64,000 bases of DNA, from positions 1-64,000 of the forward strand of contig JAMPAI010000008.1 in NCBI GenBank assembly GCA_023667315.1. Reading direction: 5' to 3'. Below, in pieces: positions 9,701 through 18,053 of this stretch (position 1 is the first letter of the stretch; each line of letters opens with the position of its first letter). This DNA comes from Ruminococcus flavefaciens (GTDB lineage Bacteria; Bacteroidota; Bacteroidia; Bacteroidales; P3). The notes beneath the pieces were generated by a model, which searched no databases, was not told the DNA's origin, and saw only the letters and a program-made list of their open reading frames with translations. The position numbers and the translations under genes were made by a program.

Positions 9701-10904
9701 ACTCTCGGACGGAACGTTTACCTTTCACGATGTCTATGCCCCGAAAACCTATACACTGTCTGTAAAGGATCAGGATTACGCACCCTACGACACCACCTTC
9801 ACGCTTAGGGACGGCGAGGTCTTCCTCAACGTCACCCTGCATGAAACGACCTATCCCGCCGTGGGTTTCAGGGGAGAGGTGAGCCAGGACGGCAACCGGA
9901 TGGACTTGAAGTGGGAAAGCCCGGCCTCCATGGCCCGCACGGAAATCGCCCTCGATGACGGGACTTCCGAAAACGGCATGTCGCTGACCCCCTATCAGGA
10001 CATCAGGATAGGAAACTACTACAGGAACGACAGCCCCGTTTTCCTTTCGTCGGTAAGGGTGTGTGGAAGCGCCAACGAAAAGGCCGGCACCGATTCGGTA
10101 ACCGTTGAGGTTTACGACAGGAACCGAAACCTTCTGGTTTCCAGCCCGAGGTTCTTTATTCCCGCCGAGGGATGGACGGAAGTGCCCATGCCGTACATGA
10201 TGGGGCTGGAAGACGACTTCTATGTGATGGTGCACTTCGGCGACGAGCGTGAGAAATACACCAATTACCTCTGTATCGACGAAACGGGGCGGCACACCTC
10301 CGAAAGCCTCGCCTACTATGTGGGCAAGGACGGGGAATGGCTCAATATGGACAAGGACATGGATGCCGGCAACCTCGTCTTCATGCTGCGCCCCGTGGTG
10401 TTCGGGAAAAAGAATGCCGCCAAGGCCGTCCAGGGTTTCAGACTCTGGAAAGTGGATATGGGCAGGCAGGCAGATCCGGAATCCTGGCAGTTGCTTACGC
10501 CCGAACCCATCACCGCCACCTCCCTCAACGAAGAGAAATGGAACACCTATCCCGACGGTTCCACGCACCTCTACGCCATACAGACCCTTTACAGCGGGAA
10601 CGTACAGTCGGATTACGCCTTCTGCCGCCCGATAACGAAAGGGGAAAATTCTTCCGTGGAGTTTCCGAAAAACCTTCGCTTCCGCGTCTGGCCCAATCCG
10701 GCCAGGGGTTTCATTTATGTTGAGTCGGAAGGCGGGTTGAAGGAAATCCGTATCCATGATGTTTACGGAAGACGCTTGCGGGTGGTTCCCTGTCCGGGAC
10801 AGAACCCGTGCATATCCCTGCGTGGGCTTCCCAAGGGTCTGCTTTTGATGGAGGCCGTGGGTAGCGGCAACAGGGTCGGAACGCAAAAAATAATTAACCG
10901 ATAA
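6759..10904 (+). CDS. Giant T9SS-exported fibronectin-III/cleaved-adhesin protein
   Basis: A 1381-residue exported protein. Order of parts: signal peptide (about 1-26, ending AFAQ); a gingipain-type cleaved-adhesin/MAM-like jellyroll (about 30-185, with ENFESWPPAGW and GEMVSPELDV); two fibronectin-III-like domains (about 190-375); a second jellyroll (about 382-580); a middle region of several further beta domains; two carboxypeptidase-regulatory-like domains (about 867-945 and 948-1027); another beta-rich part; and a T9SS type A sorting domain (about 1308-1381, with RVWPNPARGFIYVE, IHDVYGRRL and LPKGLLLM). The sorting domain implies export by type IX secretion and surface attachment or release. 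No catalytic domain is recognised, so adhesion or binding is the best guess. It is 12 bases upstream of a related giant gene. Confidence 0.88.
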   Translation: MRKLSGLFKTIVLEGMFCLASPAFAQTPTFALSENFESWPPAGWELFPVAGVSGAWVQDLGWSFGPYYAYEGSCCAMFNNYLYNVDVRGEMVSPELDVEAFGNPMLTFMWINQAANAFDNKWSRLIVYVSENGTDFRSVDTLVAAHCQKWEYYERPLSKNTKRIRIQGISNYGGNNTFIDFLHVGDRPMLLPSNLQVPYSGIQTRQAQGTWDAYGNVSGFELVYGKKGFDMAAASVQEVSITSCTMTGLEPFTEYEFCVRQVYPSGSRSDWSARKAFTTLPSCPRVTDVSVEVVSPSAATFSWTEKGDARQWDICWGPAGFDPAKGQGTLARGVDKNPYTLSGLPAGTYLHAYVRGVCGDGDTAQWSEKPVFFQTECAESRVPYLETFETGTASRLPTPCWSVKAGVLKQVGTLDLADTVITANTWAVGRYGNDTRRTRAARVEFCSEGMWMITPTLDLGDGTQKYVMQFDVSLTYDRSVRPGAPNADDDRFAVLVSTDDGRTWTQSNQLRLWDNAGSENVLKDIPPYGQPVTIDLGDYSGKVKVGFYAESTKGDYWKWQDINNLFIDNLAVRPQPGRYMVAQGVEGQEYVVVDEENTIYAVVSNQGSDPQKDFVVELVDQNGAVAASTTYTQTIYPEESAHVPLVWKPSRKGIGSLFARIVFDNDVEPEKTVSLPFQTEILGRETKVNVIGDGRMKRDDTPIDFFSDNARTQIIYYEDEISSVGAITALKFFHRTGQYHYGFPLDIRIGTTEKDRFDSETDWIPEDSMTLTFSSVIESLGGEGELLLTLQTPYTYTGGNLVVSVRKGMESPEPAYYSTGESWWVTKDASSRRRSHTWIGSEGGNGIESLTEYHPNVVFYIDSMSAGRIRGKVSGEDGKGIASVRVECLNTAIVASTDREGVYEMNRILEGIYDIKASKTGYFDSVMKGIAVSEKEIVTVDFALRQLPVYQVKGKVVSNDGNPLRGVSVFLEGYQNYEAATLSDGTFTFHDVYAPKTYTLSVKDQDYAPYDTTFTLRDGEVFLNVTLHETTYPAVGFRGEVSQDGNRMDLKWESPASMARTEIALDDGTSENGMSLTPYQDIRIGNYYRNDSPVFLSSVRVCGSANEKAGTDSVTVEVYDRNRNLLVSSPRFFIPAEGWTEVPMPYMMGLEDDFYVMVHFGDEREKYTNYLCIDETGRHTSESLAYYVGKDGEWLNMDKDMDAGNLVFMLRPVVFGKKNAAKAVQGFRLWKVDMGRQADPESWQLLTPEPITATSLNEEKWNTYPDGSTHLYAIQTLYSGNVQSDYAFCRPITKGENSSVEFPKNLRFRVWPNPARGFIYVESEGGLKEIRIHDVYGRRLRVVPCPGQNPCISLRGLPKGLLLMEAVGSGNRVGTQKIINR

Positions 10905-10916
10905 AGACTGAAAGCT

Positions 10917-13900
10917 ATGAAAATAAAATCTCTAATAATCATATTCTTACTGAGTTTTCCGCTTTTGCAGGCTCAGGAGAAGACCACGGAAGGCTTCGAG
11001 GGTGCCTATTTCCCGCCCAAGGGGTGGACGGTGCGCTACGCGAACGCCCATCCCACCCCGGGAAACCTGATGGGCCTTTCGGGAGACGAATACAAGGGGG
11101 GCCTCAAGTCTTTCCGCTTTTCCTCCTCCGACGCCAACCAGGGGATACCCTACGACCAATACCTCATCAGCCCCGAACTCGATTGCCCGACCGCAGACAC
11201 CTTCTCTTTCGTTTGCCTGACGACAACCGGAAGCCGCAACTACCGGGTGGGATGGTCCTCGACCGGCACGGCCGAGGAGGATTTCACCTATACCCCGCAA
11301 AAGGAAGACTCTTATGACTGGGAATTTGGAAAGTGGTGGAACACATACAGGAAAACGGACCTGCCGGCGGGCACAGGTATGTCTGCATCAAATATGAGGC
11401 ATCCGCAGCCAGTCCCGGGACATACTTTTATAGACAACGTGAAGCTTCCGCCCGTCAAGGATGTGCGCCTTTCCGCTCCCGTCAACCTCGCCTACGAGGA
11501 GGGTAGCGGAAAGATCTCGTGGGAGGAAGTTTCGTCGGCGACCCGCTGGGAGGTGGCCGTGGTGAAGTCGTCGGCCTTTTCCTGGGGCGGACTTTCGGGA
11601 GAGGAAGTGACGGGCCGGGAGTTCACACCTTCTTCGCTCGATCCGCTCACCGGCTATGTGGCCTATGTACGCGGGAAAGACGGAGAGGACGTGTCGGCCT
11701 GGAGTTCCCCCCTGTTCTTCCGCACGGGTTGCCCGCCCTACCACACGGTTCCCTTCTTCGAGGGTTTCGAGAACCTGGTGGCCGACGACGTGCTGCCCGA
11801 ATGCCATGAGGCGGAGAACGGGACAGACTTTAAATGTGTCAGGGAACAAGACTACGCCGGGTCGGCATGGCTCAACGAAAAGCCCCATGCAGGGAAAGGC
11901 TTTTCCTTTTTCCGAAACTACGACAAGACCTTTTCCAACCGCTATCTCTCGCCGGCTGTCCGCACGGAGGCGGGCAAGACCTATAAACTTTCGTTCTGGT
12001 GGGCCACCGACGAGAATTTCGGCTTCGACACCCTGGCCTTGGGAGTGCAGGCGGAGACCGGTGCACATGGGGTCTGGCTGAAGGTGGAGGAGCGTCCGCA
12101 CTCGGCCGTCTATCGGGAAATGTGCGCCTACTACACGCCATCGGCCGCGCAGAACGTCCGCATGGTGGTTTATCTTGCGGGAAAGCACGACAAGAAAAGG
12201 AACCTGAAGGCCGAGAGGCTTTATATCGACGACCTCAGGGTGGAGGATGTCACGGACATGCCCTCTCTTTCCGGACTTGCCCTTGCGGGAAGGGCGGAGG
12301 CAAGAAGCTTCTCTGTTGCATGGAAGGAAAGCCGTACCCCCTCCCGCCGTCAGATATCCTTAGGAATGCACACCCCGAAGGTGGACTTCAATCCCGAAGA
12401 CTCGCTTTTGGCGCTCGTCCCCGACGGAGCCGGGGCCACCCTCTCTTCAGACAGACAGGGACGCGCCTTGCGGCCCGACACAGAATACGATGTGTATGTG
12501 AGGATTGCCGATGGAAACAAAACAAGCCCTTGGGTGGGTCCCCTCACCGTCAGGACCGCCAAAGACACCCTGAGGATTCCCTTCGTGGAGGACTGCGCCG
12601 GCCTGACGGAAAAAGGCCTTCTCCCCGAAAAGACGGCGTGGATCTCGCATCTAGGCAACGGCAGTACCGACGGCATGACCACACCTGTAGGCAATTCCAC
12701 GTACAACAGGCAGGAAGGCCACACAGACAGCAGATACATACTCTTCCAGCCGCAGGGAACAGCGCAGGACACCTCCGAGGAATGGATCATCATGCGCGGG
12801 GTGATTTTGGAGCGGGAGTCCTACGACTTTTCGGCCTGGTTCCTCACCAATGTGGAAAAAGGCATAGACACCCTCGCGTTCCACGTGGGCGAAAGTCCCG
12901 AGCCTTCGGCCATGACCACGCGCATTGCCTGCCGCACGGCATACGGCGCCACTGCCTACGAGCAGCTGGTGGCCACCTACGAGAACACGCGCGAAAGCAC
13001 GCCGCTGTATTTCGGCATCCGGATCAAGGGACACGGCGGGGGTTATTACGACAAGGCCACGCTCTGCATAGACGACATAAGCCTTCGCCCGACCCCATCC
13101 TGCAGGCCTGCCGAGGAGGTGGCGGTGAGCGCGACGGAGGGAATCTCGGCGCAGGTTTCGTGGAGCGGTTCCGCGCAGGAATACGAAGTGGCCTATTGCA
13201 AAGGCGGGTCGTTTGATTTCGGAGAAAGCGACACCGTGAAGGTTCCGGCGGAAACCTCGGTGAGACTCTCCGGACTGGAACCGCAGACCCTCTACTGGGT
13301 GAGCGTGCGGGGCTACTGTCAGACAGAAGGCCTCTTTTCCGAATGGACGGAGCCGATGCCTTTCCGCACGGCATGCCTGCCCAACGGGCAATATCCCCTG
13401 CACGAGAATTTCGAGGATTTCGAGAACGGCTGCTGGCTTACGGCGGGCTGGAACAATGGCGCGCCAGACGAGAGCGCAAGCTGGAAGATACACGAAAGAA
13501 ACTCTTCAGGAACGAGCGATGCCGAACCCCTGCAGGGAGGGAAAGCCATCCGTTTCCGCAGCAACTTCCTCACGTCCTCGCAATACGGCGACTTGACCAG
13601 TCCGAGGCTCGAGGCGGACGGTGCCACGTATACCGGGATAGAGTTCTATTGGTGGAACATCGAGAATTGCGAAGGGACGGAAAACATCAAGCCGTGGCTT
13701 TATCTGATGGCCGAAAGGGAGGGCGAGGACATGCAGACCATAGACTCCGTGCGGCTCTGCGGTTGTCAGGCCTCCGAATGGGCGCGTTACCGGAGGGTTT
13801 TCGATTTTCCGATTTCAGGTTTAACCCTACGCACGTTCGGTGCCAACACCGAATACAACCTTTCGAACACCCTTCTCGACTCGCTTACCCTCGACCTCTT

Positions 13901-15125
13901 CAACACGGAAGATCTGCCCCGTGTGACAGGCCTGCAGGTTTCAGTACGCGACAATGCCGTTACGCTGACCTGGGACGGAGCCGCCGCGCAGACTTCCTCT
14001 TTCCGCGCCAACGGTTCTTATGTGGTGTTGCGCGACGGCGTGAAAGTGGGCGAGACCTCACTCAACAGTTACGAGGATTCCCTGCTTCAAAAAGGGGAAT
14101 ACACCTACGGGGTGGTGTATATGACGAGGGCGGGCCTGCCTGCCGACACCGCCTATACGCAGGCGGAAGTAACGGTGAATACATATGGCTTGACCTTGGC
14201 CGTGGAAGGCGAGGGTGATGTTATACCCGAAGCCGGTGTCCATCACTACCTTTCCGGCAAGAAAGTCAGCCTGCAGGCGCAGGCGGTGCCCGGAAAGAGT
14301 TTCTTTGCGGGCTGGAAGTGCGGCGCGGACACGGTGAAAGAAAATCCGTTGGAGGTCACGCTTACTTCCGACACCCTCGTCACAGCCCTCTTCCAAACCA
14401 TCACGTACCCGATTACCGTGGAGGTGGAAGGGGAAGGCGCGGTGCGTCCCGAGCCGGGCATGCACGTTTGCAAAAGTCTGGATACCTTGACGTTCGAAGC
14501 AGCGTCTTCCAACAGATACTGGTTGTTCGAAAAATGGATCCTGAACGGGGACAGCGTTATTTCCGAGGCATCCTTCCGCTGGATCGTTACCGACACCCTG
14601 CACGCCAGGGCCGTCTTCAGCCGTCCCTCCTACAAGCTTACGATGAAGGTGCAAGGCGAGGGAACGGTGGAACCTGCGGCGGGAAGCCACGACCTTCTTT
14701 CCGGCGATACAGTTCACCTCAAGGCGATACCCTCGGAAGGGCACCATTTTGTAAGATGGACGGTGAGCGGCCAGACCGTTACGGATTCCCTGTATCTTTT
14801 TGTGATGGAAAGAGCCACTACCGTTACCGGTTATTTTGAGGAAAATCCCGTAACGCCTCCCGATCCCCCGGTGGCCAATGAGGAAAACGAGACTTTTTCT
14901 GTACGCCTCTATCCCAATCCCGTGCGCAATACGCTTTATATCGAGGCCTCGGAAATCGTCGATGAGGTGATTCTGTATTCGACCGGAGGAAACGAGGTGT
15001 TACGGGTTCACGGGAAATCCGCAAAACCGAATGTATCCGTGGAGAATATTCCGCAAGGCCTCTATTTGGTGCGTCTGCGCATGCGCAGCGGATATGAGCG
15101 GATAGAACGAATAATCATTCAATAA
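10917..15125 (+). CDS. Giant T9SS-exported adhesin with three InlB-type B repeats
   Basis: A 1402-residue exported protein. It has a signal peptide (about 1-20, ending LLQAQE), alternating cleaved-adhesin-like jellyrolls and fibronectin-III-like domains up to about residue 1085 (for example PPVKDVRLSAPVNL and LSGLEPQTLYWVSVRGYC), and then three consecutive divergent InlB B-repeat-like units at about 1091-1160, 1162-1235 and 1237-1310. Each unit opens with a form of LxVEGEGxVxPxxGxH and contains a FxxW motif. A T9SS type A sorting domain closes the protein (about 1325-1402, with VRLYPNPVRNTLYIE). It shares domain types with the gene just upstream, so the two probably arose by duplication and are co-transcribed. 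A strong terminator follows at 15147. A surface binding role is inferred. Confidence 0.88.
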   Translation: MKIKSLIIIFLLSFPLLQAQEKTTEGFEGAYFPPKGWTVRYANAHPTPGNLMGLSGDEYKGGLKSFRFSSSDANQGIPYDQYLISPELDCPTADTFSFVCLTTTGSRNYRVGWSSTGTAEEDFTYTPQKEDSYDWEFGKWWNTYRKTDLPAGTGMSASNMRHPQPVPGHTFIDNVKLPPVKDVRLSAPVNLAYEEGSGKISWEEVSSATRWEVAVVKSSAFSWGGLSGEEVTGREFTPSSLDPLTGYVAYVRGKDGEDVSAWSSPLFFRTGCPPYHTVPFFEGFENLVADDVLPECHEAENGTDFKCVREQDYAGSAWLNEKPHAGKGFSFFRNYDKTFSNRYLSPAVRTEAGKTYKLSFWWATDENFGFDTLALGVQAETGAHGVWLKVEERPHSAVYREMCAYYTPSAAQNVRMVVYLAGKHDKKRNLKAERLYIDDLRVEDVTDMPSLSGLALAGRAEARSFSVAWKESRTPSRRQISLGMHTPKVDFNPEDSLLALVPDGAGATLSSDRQGRALRPDTEYDVYVRIADGNKTSPWVGPLTVRTAKDTLRIPFVEDCAGLTEKGLLPEKTAWISHLGNGSTDGMTTPVGNSTYNRQEGHTDSRYILFQPQGTAQDTSEEWIIMRGVILERESYDFSAWFLTNVEKGIDTLAFHVGESPEPSAMTTRIACRTAYGATAYEQLVATYENTRESTPLYFGIRIKGHGGGYYDKATLCIDDISLRPTPSCRPAEEVAVSATEGISAQVSWSGSAQEYEVAYCKGGSFDFGESDTVKVPAETSVRLSGLEPQTLYWVSVRGYCQTEGLFSEWTEPMPFRTACLPNGQYPLHENFEDFENGCWLTAGWNNGAPDESASWKIHERNSSGTSDAEPLQGGKAIRFRSNFLTSSQYGDLTSPRLEADGATYTGIEFYWWNIENCEGTENIKPWLYLMAEREGEDMQTIDSVRLCGCQASEWARYRRVFDFPISGLTLRTFGANTEYNLSNTLLDSLTLDLFNTEDLPRVTGLQVSVRDNAVTLTWDGAAAQTSSFRANGSYVVLRDGVKVGETSLNSYEDSLLQKGEYTYGVVYMTRAGLPADTAYTQAEVTVNTYGLTLAVEGEGDVIPEAGVHHYLSGKKVSLQAQAVPGKSFFAGWKCGADTVKENPLEVTLTSDTLVTALFQTITYPITVEVEGEGAVRPEPGMHVCKSLDTLTFEAASSNRYWLFEKWILNGDSVISEASFRWIVTDTLHARAVFSRPSYKLTMKVQGEGTVEPAAGSHDLLSGDTVHLKAIPSEGHHFVRWTVSGQTVTDSLYLFVMERATTVTGYFEENPVTPPDPPVANEENETFSVRLYPNPVRNTLYIEASEIVDEVILYSTGGNEVLRVHGKSAKPNVSVENIPQGLYLVRLRMRSGYERIERIIIQ

Positions 15126-15146
15126 AACAACAGTTTTTTTCAGAAA

Positions 15147-15185
15147 GCAAGGCGGTTCGGAAAAATCGAACCGCCTTGCTTTTTT
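15147..15185 (+). terminator. Intrinsic terminator of the adhesin operon
   Basis: A perfect 13-bp stem (15147-15159 with 15167-15179), a 7-base loop and then six T. It lies 21 bases after the second adhesin stop. Confidence 0.9.
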
Positions 15186-15258
15186 ACATCCCTATTGGTT
15201 GTGTCCCGCGTCCGACGCTGCTGTCGGTGCCTCCGGCGGTCGTTACGGCAAAAATTCT

Positions 15259-15266
15259 TAATTTTG
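15259..15266 (+). promoter_or_regulatory. -7 box for the maf operon
   Basis: TAATTTTG is an exact match to TAnnTTTG, 28 bases before maf. No clear -33 element is seen. Confidence 0.45.
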
Positions 15267-15294
15267 AAGTTTTGAGTATAAAAACGGAAAGACT

Positions 15295-15897
15295 ATGCTT
15301 CCTTTTCAAGATTTTCCCTATAGGCTGGTGCTGGGATCCTCTTCCCCGCGCAGGAAAGAGCTCCTGGCCGCGCTGGGCTTTCAGTTCGAGGTGATGAGCA
15401 AGGACGTTGACGAAAACTATCCCTTGACCATTCCCCGCGAGAGCGTTCCCGAATATCTGGCGCACCTCAAGTCGATGGCGTTCTCCGAGGAGGAACTGCC
15501 CGAGAACTACCTCCTCATCACCGCCGACACCATGGTGCTGCTCGAGAACAAGCCCTTTCACAAGCCCAAGGACCGCGACCAGGCCATACGCACGCTCTAT
15601 TCGCTCTCGGGTCAGACCCACAAGGTGATCACCGGGCTTTCGATACGCACCAAGGAAAAGCAATATACCTTTTCGGTAGAGTCGAAAGTGGCTTTCCGGG
15701 TGTTCACCCTCGAGGAAATCGAATACTACGTGGATACCTACAGGCCCTACGACAAGGCGGGTTCCTACGGCATCCAGGAATGGATCGGCTATGTGGGCAT
15801 AGAGTCCATAGAAGGCTCGTTCTACAACGTGATGGGACTGCCCACCCAGCGCCTGTACCGCGTGCTTTCGGAATTTTACAATCACAAGGCTCAGTAA
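15295..15897 (+). CDS. maf: Maf-like nucleotide pyrophosphatase
   Basis: A 200-residue protein matching the Maf/YhdE family of house-cleaning nucleoside triphosphate pyrophosphatases, expected to hydrolyse dTTP, UTP or modified nucleotides. The substrate-binding SSSPRRKELL motif is at about residues 14-23, the catalytic-base region ITADTMV is near 80, and KPKDRDQA follows. The length is normal for the family. It is the first gene of a same-strand run: the processing protease starts 5 bases downstream, then guaD overlaps that gene and gldA follows closely. Cytoplasmic. The dTTPase/UTPase subtype is inferred from similarity to YhdE-type members. Confidence 0.92.
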   Translation: MLPFQDFPYRLVLGSSSPRRKELLAALGFQFEVMSKDVDENYPLTIPRESVPEYLAHLKSMAFSEEELPENYLLITADTMVLLENKPFHKPKDRDQAIRTLYSLSGQTHKVITGLSIRTKEKQYTFSVESKVAFRVFTLEEIEYYVDTYRPYDKAGSYGIQEWIGYVGIESIEGSFYNVMGLPTQRLYRVLSEFYNHKAQ

Positions 15898-15902
15898 AGA
15901 AA

Positions 15903-17588
15903 ATGAAGTTTTTTGCAAGAAAGACCGTTCTTCCGGCCTTGCTGTGCCTGCTGTTTCCGCTCGGAGCCATGGCGCAGCAGAGCGGGGCGGCGCGCAACGA
16001 CGAGTTCGAGGTGCTCAAGAACCTGGAGATTTTCTCGGCCGTCTATAAGAACGCGGAACTGGTGTATGTGGACGGCGTGAAGCCCGGCAGCCTTATCAAG
16101 ACGGCTCTGGACGCGATGCTGCGCACCCTCGATCCCTACACCGTGTATATTCCCGAGGCCGAGATAGAGGATTTCCGCATCATGACCGAGGGTGAGTACG
16201 GCGGCATAGGCTCCACGATTCTGGCCCGCGACGGCTGGATCTACATCTCCGACCCCTACGAAGGCTTTCCGGCCGACCTGGCGGGGCTCAGGCCCGGCGA
16301 CAGGATCCTGGCCATCAACGGCGAGTCCACCAAAGACAAGAAGGTTTCGGACGTAAACGCCCTGCTCAAGGGGCAGGCGGGAACGGCGCTCAACCTCTTG
16401 GTGGAACGCCCCGGTTCCAAGCCCAGGGAATACAATATCGTACGCCGCGAGATAAAGATAAAGAACGTAACCTACAGCGGCATGTTGCGCGACGGGGTGG
16501 GCTACATCCGTCAGGACGGCTTTACCCAGGGCGCGGTGGACGAGGTGAAGCAGGCGTTTCTCGCCCTTAAGGAAAAGGGTATGAAATACCTGGTCTATGA
16601 CCTGCGCTACAACGGCGGCGGATTGCTCAACGAGGCGGTGGATATCGTGAACCTGTTCTACCGCAAGGGCGTGCCGGTGGTGAGCACCAAGGGCAGGCTG
16701 CAGGACCGCAACTATTCCTACCAGACCGCCAAGGACCCCGTGGATACCGAGATTCCCATCGTTTTCCTTACCAGCCGCGGCACGGCCTCGGCCTCCGAGA
16801 TCCTTACCGGCGCCATGCAGGACTACGACCGCGCGGTGCTGGTGGGCGAGCGCACTTTCGGCAAGGGTCTGGTGCAGAACATACTGCCCTTGCCCTACAA
16901 CGCGCAGATGAAGGTGACGGTGGCCAAGTACTACATTCCCAGCGGCCGCTGCGTGCAGGCGCTCGACTACAGCCATAAGGACGAGAACGGCCGGGCGCTG
17001 CCCATTCCCGACTCCCTGCGCACCGCCTTCAGGACGGCGGCGGGACGCGTGGTCTATGACGGCGACGGCATCGAGCCCGACATCGAGGTGGAAGTTCCCT
17101 TCATGAGCGAGGCCGCCATAAGCCTTGTCACCAAGTTCCTTATCTTCGACTACGCCAACCGGTACGCCGCCCAACACGACAAGATCGGCGAGATCTCGAA
17201 GTTCGAGGTGAGCGATGCGCTCTACAACGACTTCCTTTCGTTTATGAAAGACAAGGACTATTCGTACCGGCTGCCGTGCGAGAAGGTGCTCGACCAGTTC
17301 AAGGCCGAGGCGCAGAGCGACAGCTGCTGGAACGAGGTCAAGGCGCAGTTCGCCGCCCTGTCCGAACGGCTGGCGCAGACCAAGGAAGACGATTTAATCA
17401 GGAACAAAAAGGAAATATCGACCCTCTTGCGCGAGGAAATCGTGTCGCGCTACTACTACCAGTCGGGGCGGGCCGAGGCCGAGCTTCAGGGCGACGAGAC
17501 GGTAAACGCGGCCATCGGGGTGCTGCTCGACGGCAACCGTTACCGCGCCTTGCTGCTGCCCGGAGGAGATTCCCAAAAAGACAAGTGA
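15903..17588 (+). CDS. C-terminal processing peptidase, S41 family
   Basis: A 561-residue periplasmic Ctp/Prc-type serine protease. ATG 15903 is chosen because it gives a clean signal peptide (KTVLPALLCLLFPLGAMAQ); a longer open frame reaches back into maf. Parts in order: an S41 N-terminal helical region, a PDZ domain (about 90-180, with GGIGSTILARDGW and AGLRPGDRILAING), and the protease core. The catalytic Ser lies in SRGTASASEIL (about residue 297) and the Lys in FGKGLVQN (about 320), forming the Ser-Lys dyad. GRCVQALDYSHKD matches the usual C-terminal core strand. The roughly 150-residue helical C-terminus is typical of Bacteroidota members. It probably trims envelope proteins; substrates cannot be told from sequence. 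Confidence 0.92.
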   Translation: MKFFARKTVLPALLCLLFPLGAMAQQSGAARNDEFEVLKNLEIFSAVYKNAELVYVDGVKPGSLIKTALDAMLRTLDPYTVYIPEAEIEDFRIMTEGEYGGIGSTILARDGWIYISDPYEGFPADLAGLRPGDRILAINGESTKDKKVSDVNALLKGQAGTALNLLVERPGSKPREYNIVRREIKIKNVTYSGMLRDGVGYIRQDGFTQGAVDEVKQAFLALKEKGMKYLVYDLRYNGGGLLNEAVDIVNLFYRKGVPVVSTKGRLQDRNYSYQTAKDPVDTEIPIVFLTSRGTASASEILTGAMQDYDRAVLVGERTFGKGLVQNILPLPYNAQMKVTVAKYYIPSGRCVQALDYSHKDENGRALPIPDSLRTAFRTAAGRVVYDGDGIEPDIEVEVPFMSEAAISLVTKFLIFDYANRYAAQHDKIGEISKFEVSDALYNDFLSFMKDKDYSYRLPCEKVLDQFKAEAQSDSCWNEVKAQFAALSERLAQTKEDDLIRNKKEISTLLREEIVSRYYYQSGRAEAELQGDETVNAAIGVLLDGNRYRALLLPGGDSQKDK

Positions 17589-18052
17589 TGGACGTTGCAT
17601 TCATGAAGGAAGCCATCGAGCTGGCTTGCCAAAACATCCGCAAGGGAGGCGGTCCGTTCGCCGCCGTTATCGTAAAGGACGGACAGGTGATCGCCCGCAC
17701 GGGCAATACCGTAACCTTAGACAACGACCCCACGGCGCACGCCGAGGTGAACGCCATACGTCAGGCCTGCAGGAAACTGGGCACCTTCGACCTGAGCGGC
17801 TGCGAAATCTATTCCAGCTGCGAGCCCTGCCCGATGTGCCTCTCGGCCATCTATTGGGCGCACGTGGACAGGATCTACATGGCCGGACTGCGCCAGGAGG
17901 CGGCCGAGGCCGGTTTCGACGACAACTTTCTCTACGAGGAAGTGGTGAAGGACTACGCCGACCGAAAGATTCCCGTTACCGTGCTCCTGCGCGAGGAGGG
18001 CAACAGGCCTTTCGAGGCATGGAAGAAATACGAGCAGAAAATAGCCTATTAG
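17588..18052 (+). CDS. guaD: Guanine deaminase (CDA-fold, GuaD type)
   Basis: A 154-residue zinc deaminase converting guanine to xanthine. The zinc site is H51-A-E53 with C81 and C84 in the PCxxC motif. The C-terminal AEAGFDDNFLYEEV and the tail FEAWKKYEQKIAY resemble Bacillus-type GuaD rather than the tRNA deaminase TadA. The start ATG at 17588 overlaps the protease stop by one base (TGATG), indicating translational coupling; an in-frame extension upstream lies within the protease gene and was rejected. gldA begins 1 base after its stop. A more general nucleoside or cytidine-type deaminase is possible but less likely. Confidence 0.88.
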   Translation: MDVAFMKEAIELACQNIRKGGGPFAAVIVKDGQVIARTGNTVTLDNDPTAHAEVNAIRQACRKLGTFDLSGCEIYSSCEPCPMCLSAIYWAHVDRIYMAGLRQEAAEAGFDDNFLYEEVVKDYADRKIPVTVLLREEGNRPFEAWKKYEQKIAY

Positions 18053-18053
18053 C

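Noticed and set aside
7503-10886. A 1127-codon open frame on the minus strand, antisense to the first giant adhesin
   Set aside because: Its product is rich in His, Arg, Val and Gly with no recognisable domain, and the plus-strand protein has clear domains throughout. Long antisense frames are expected from the codon bias here.
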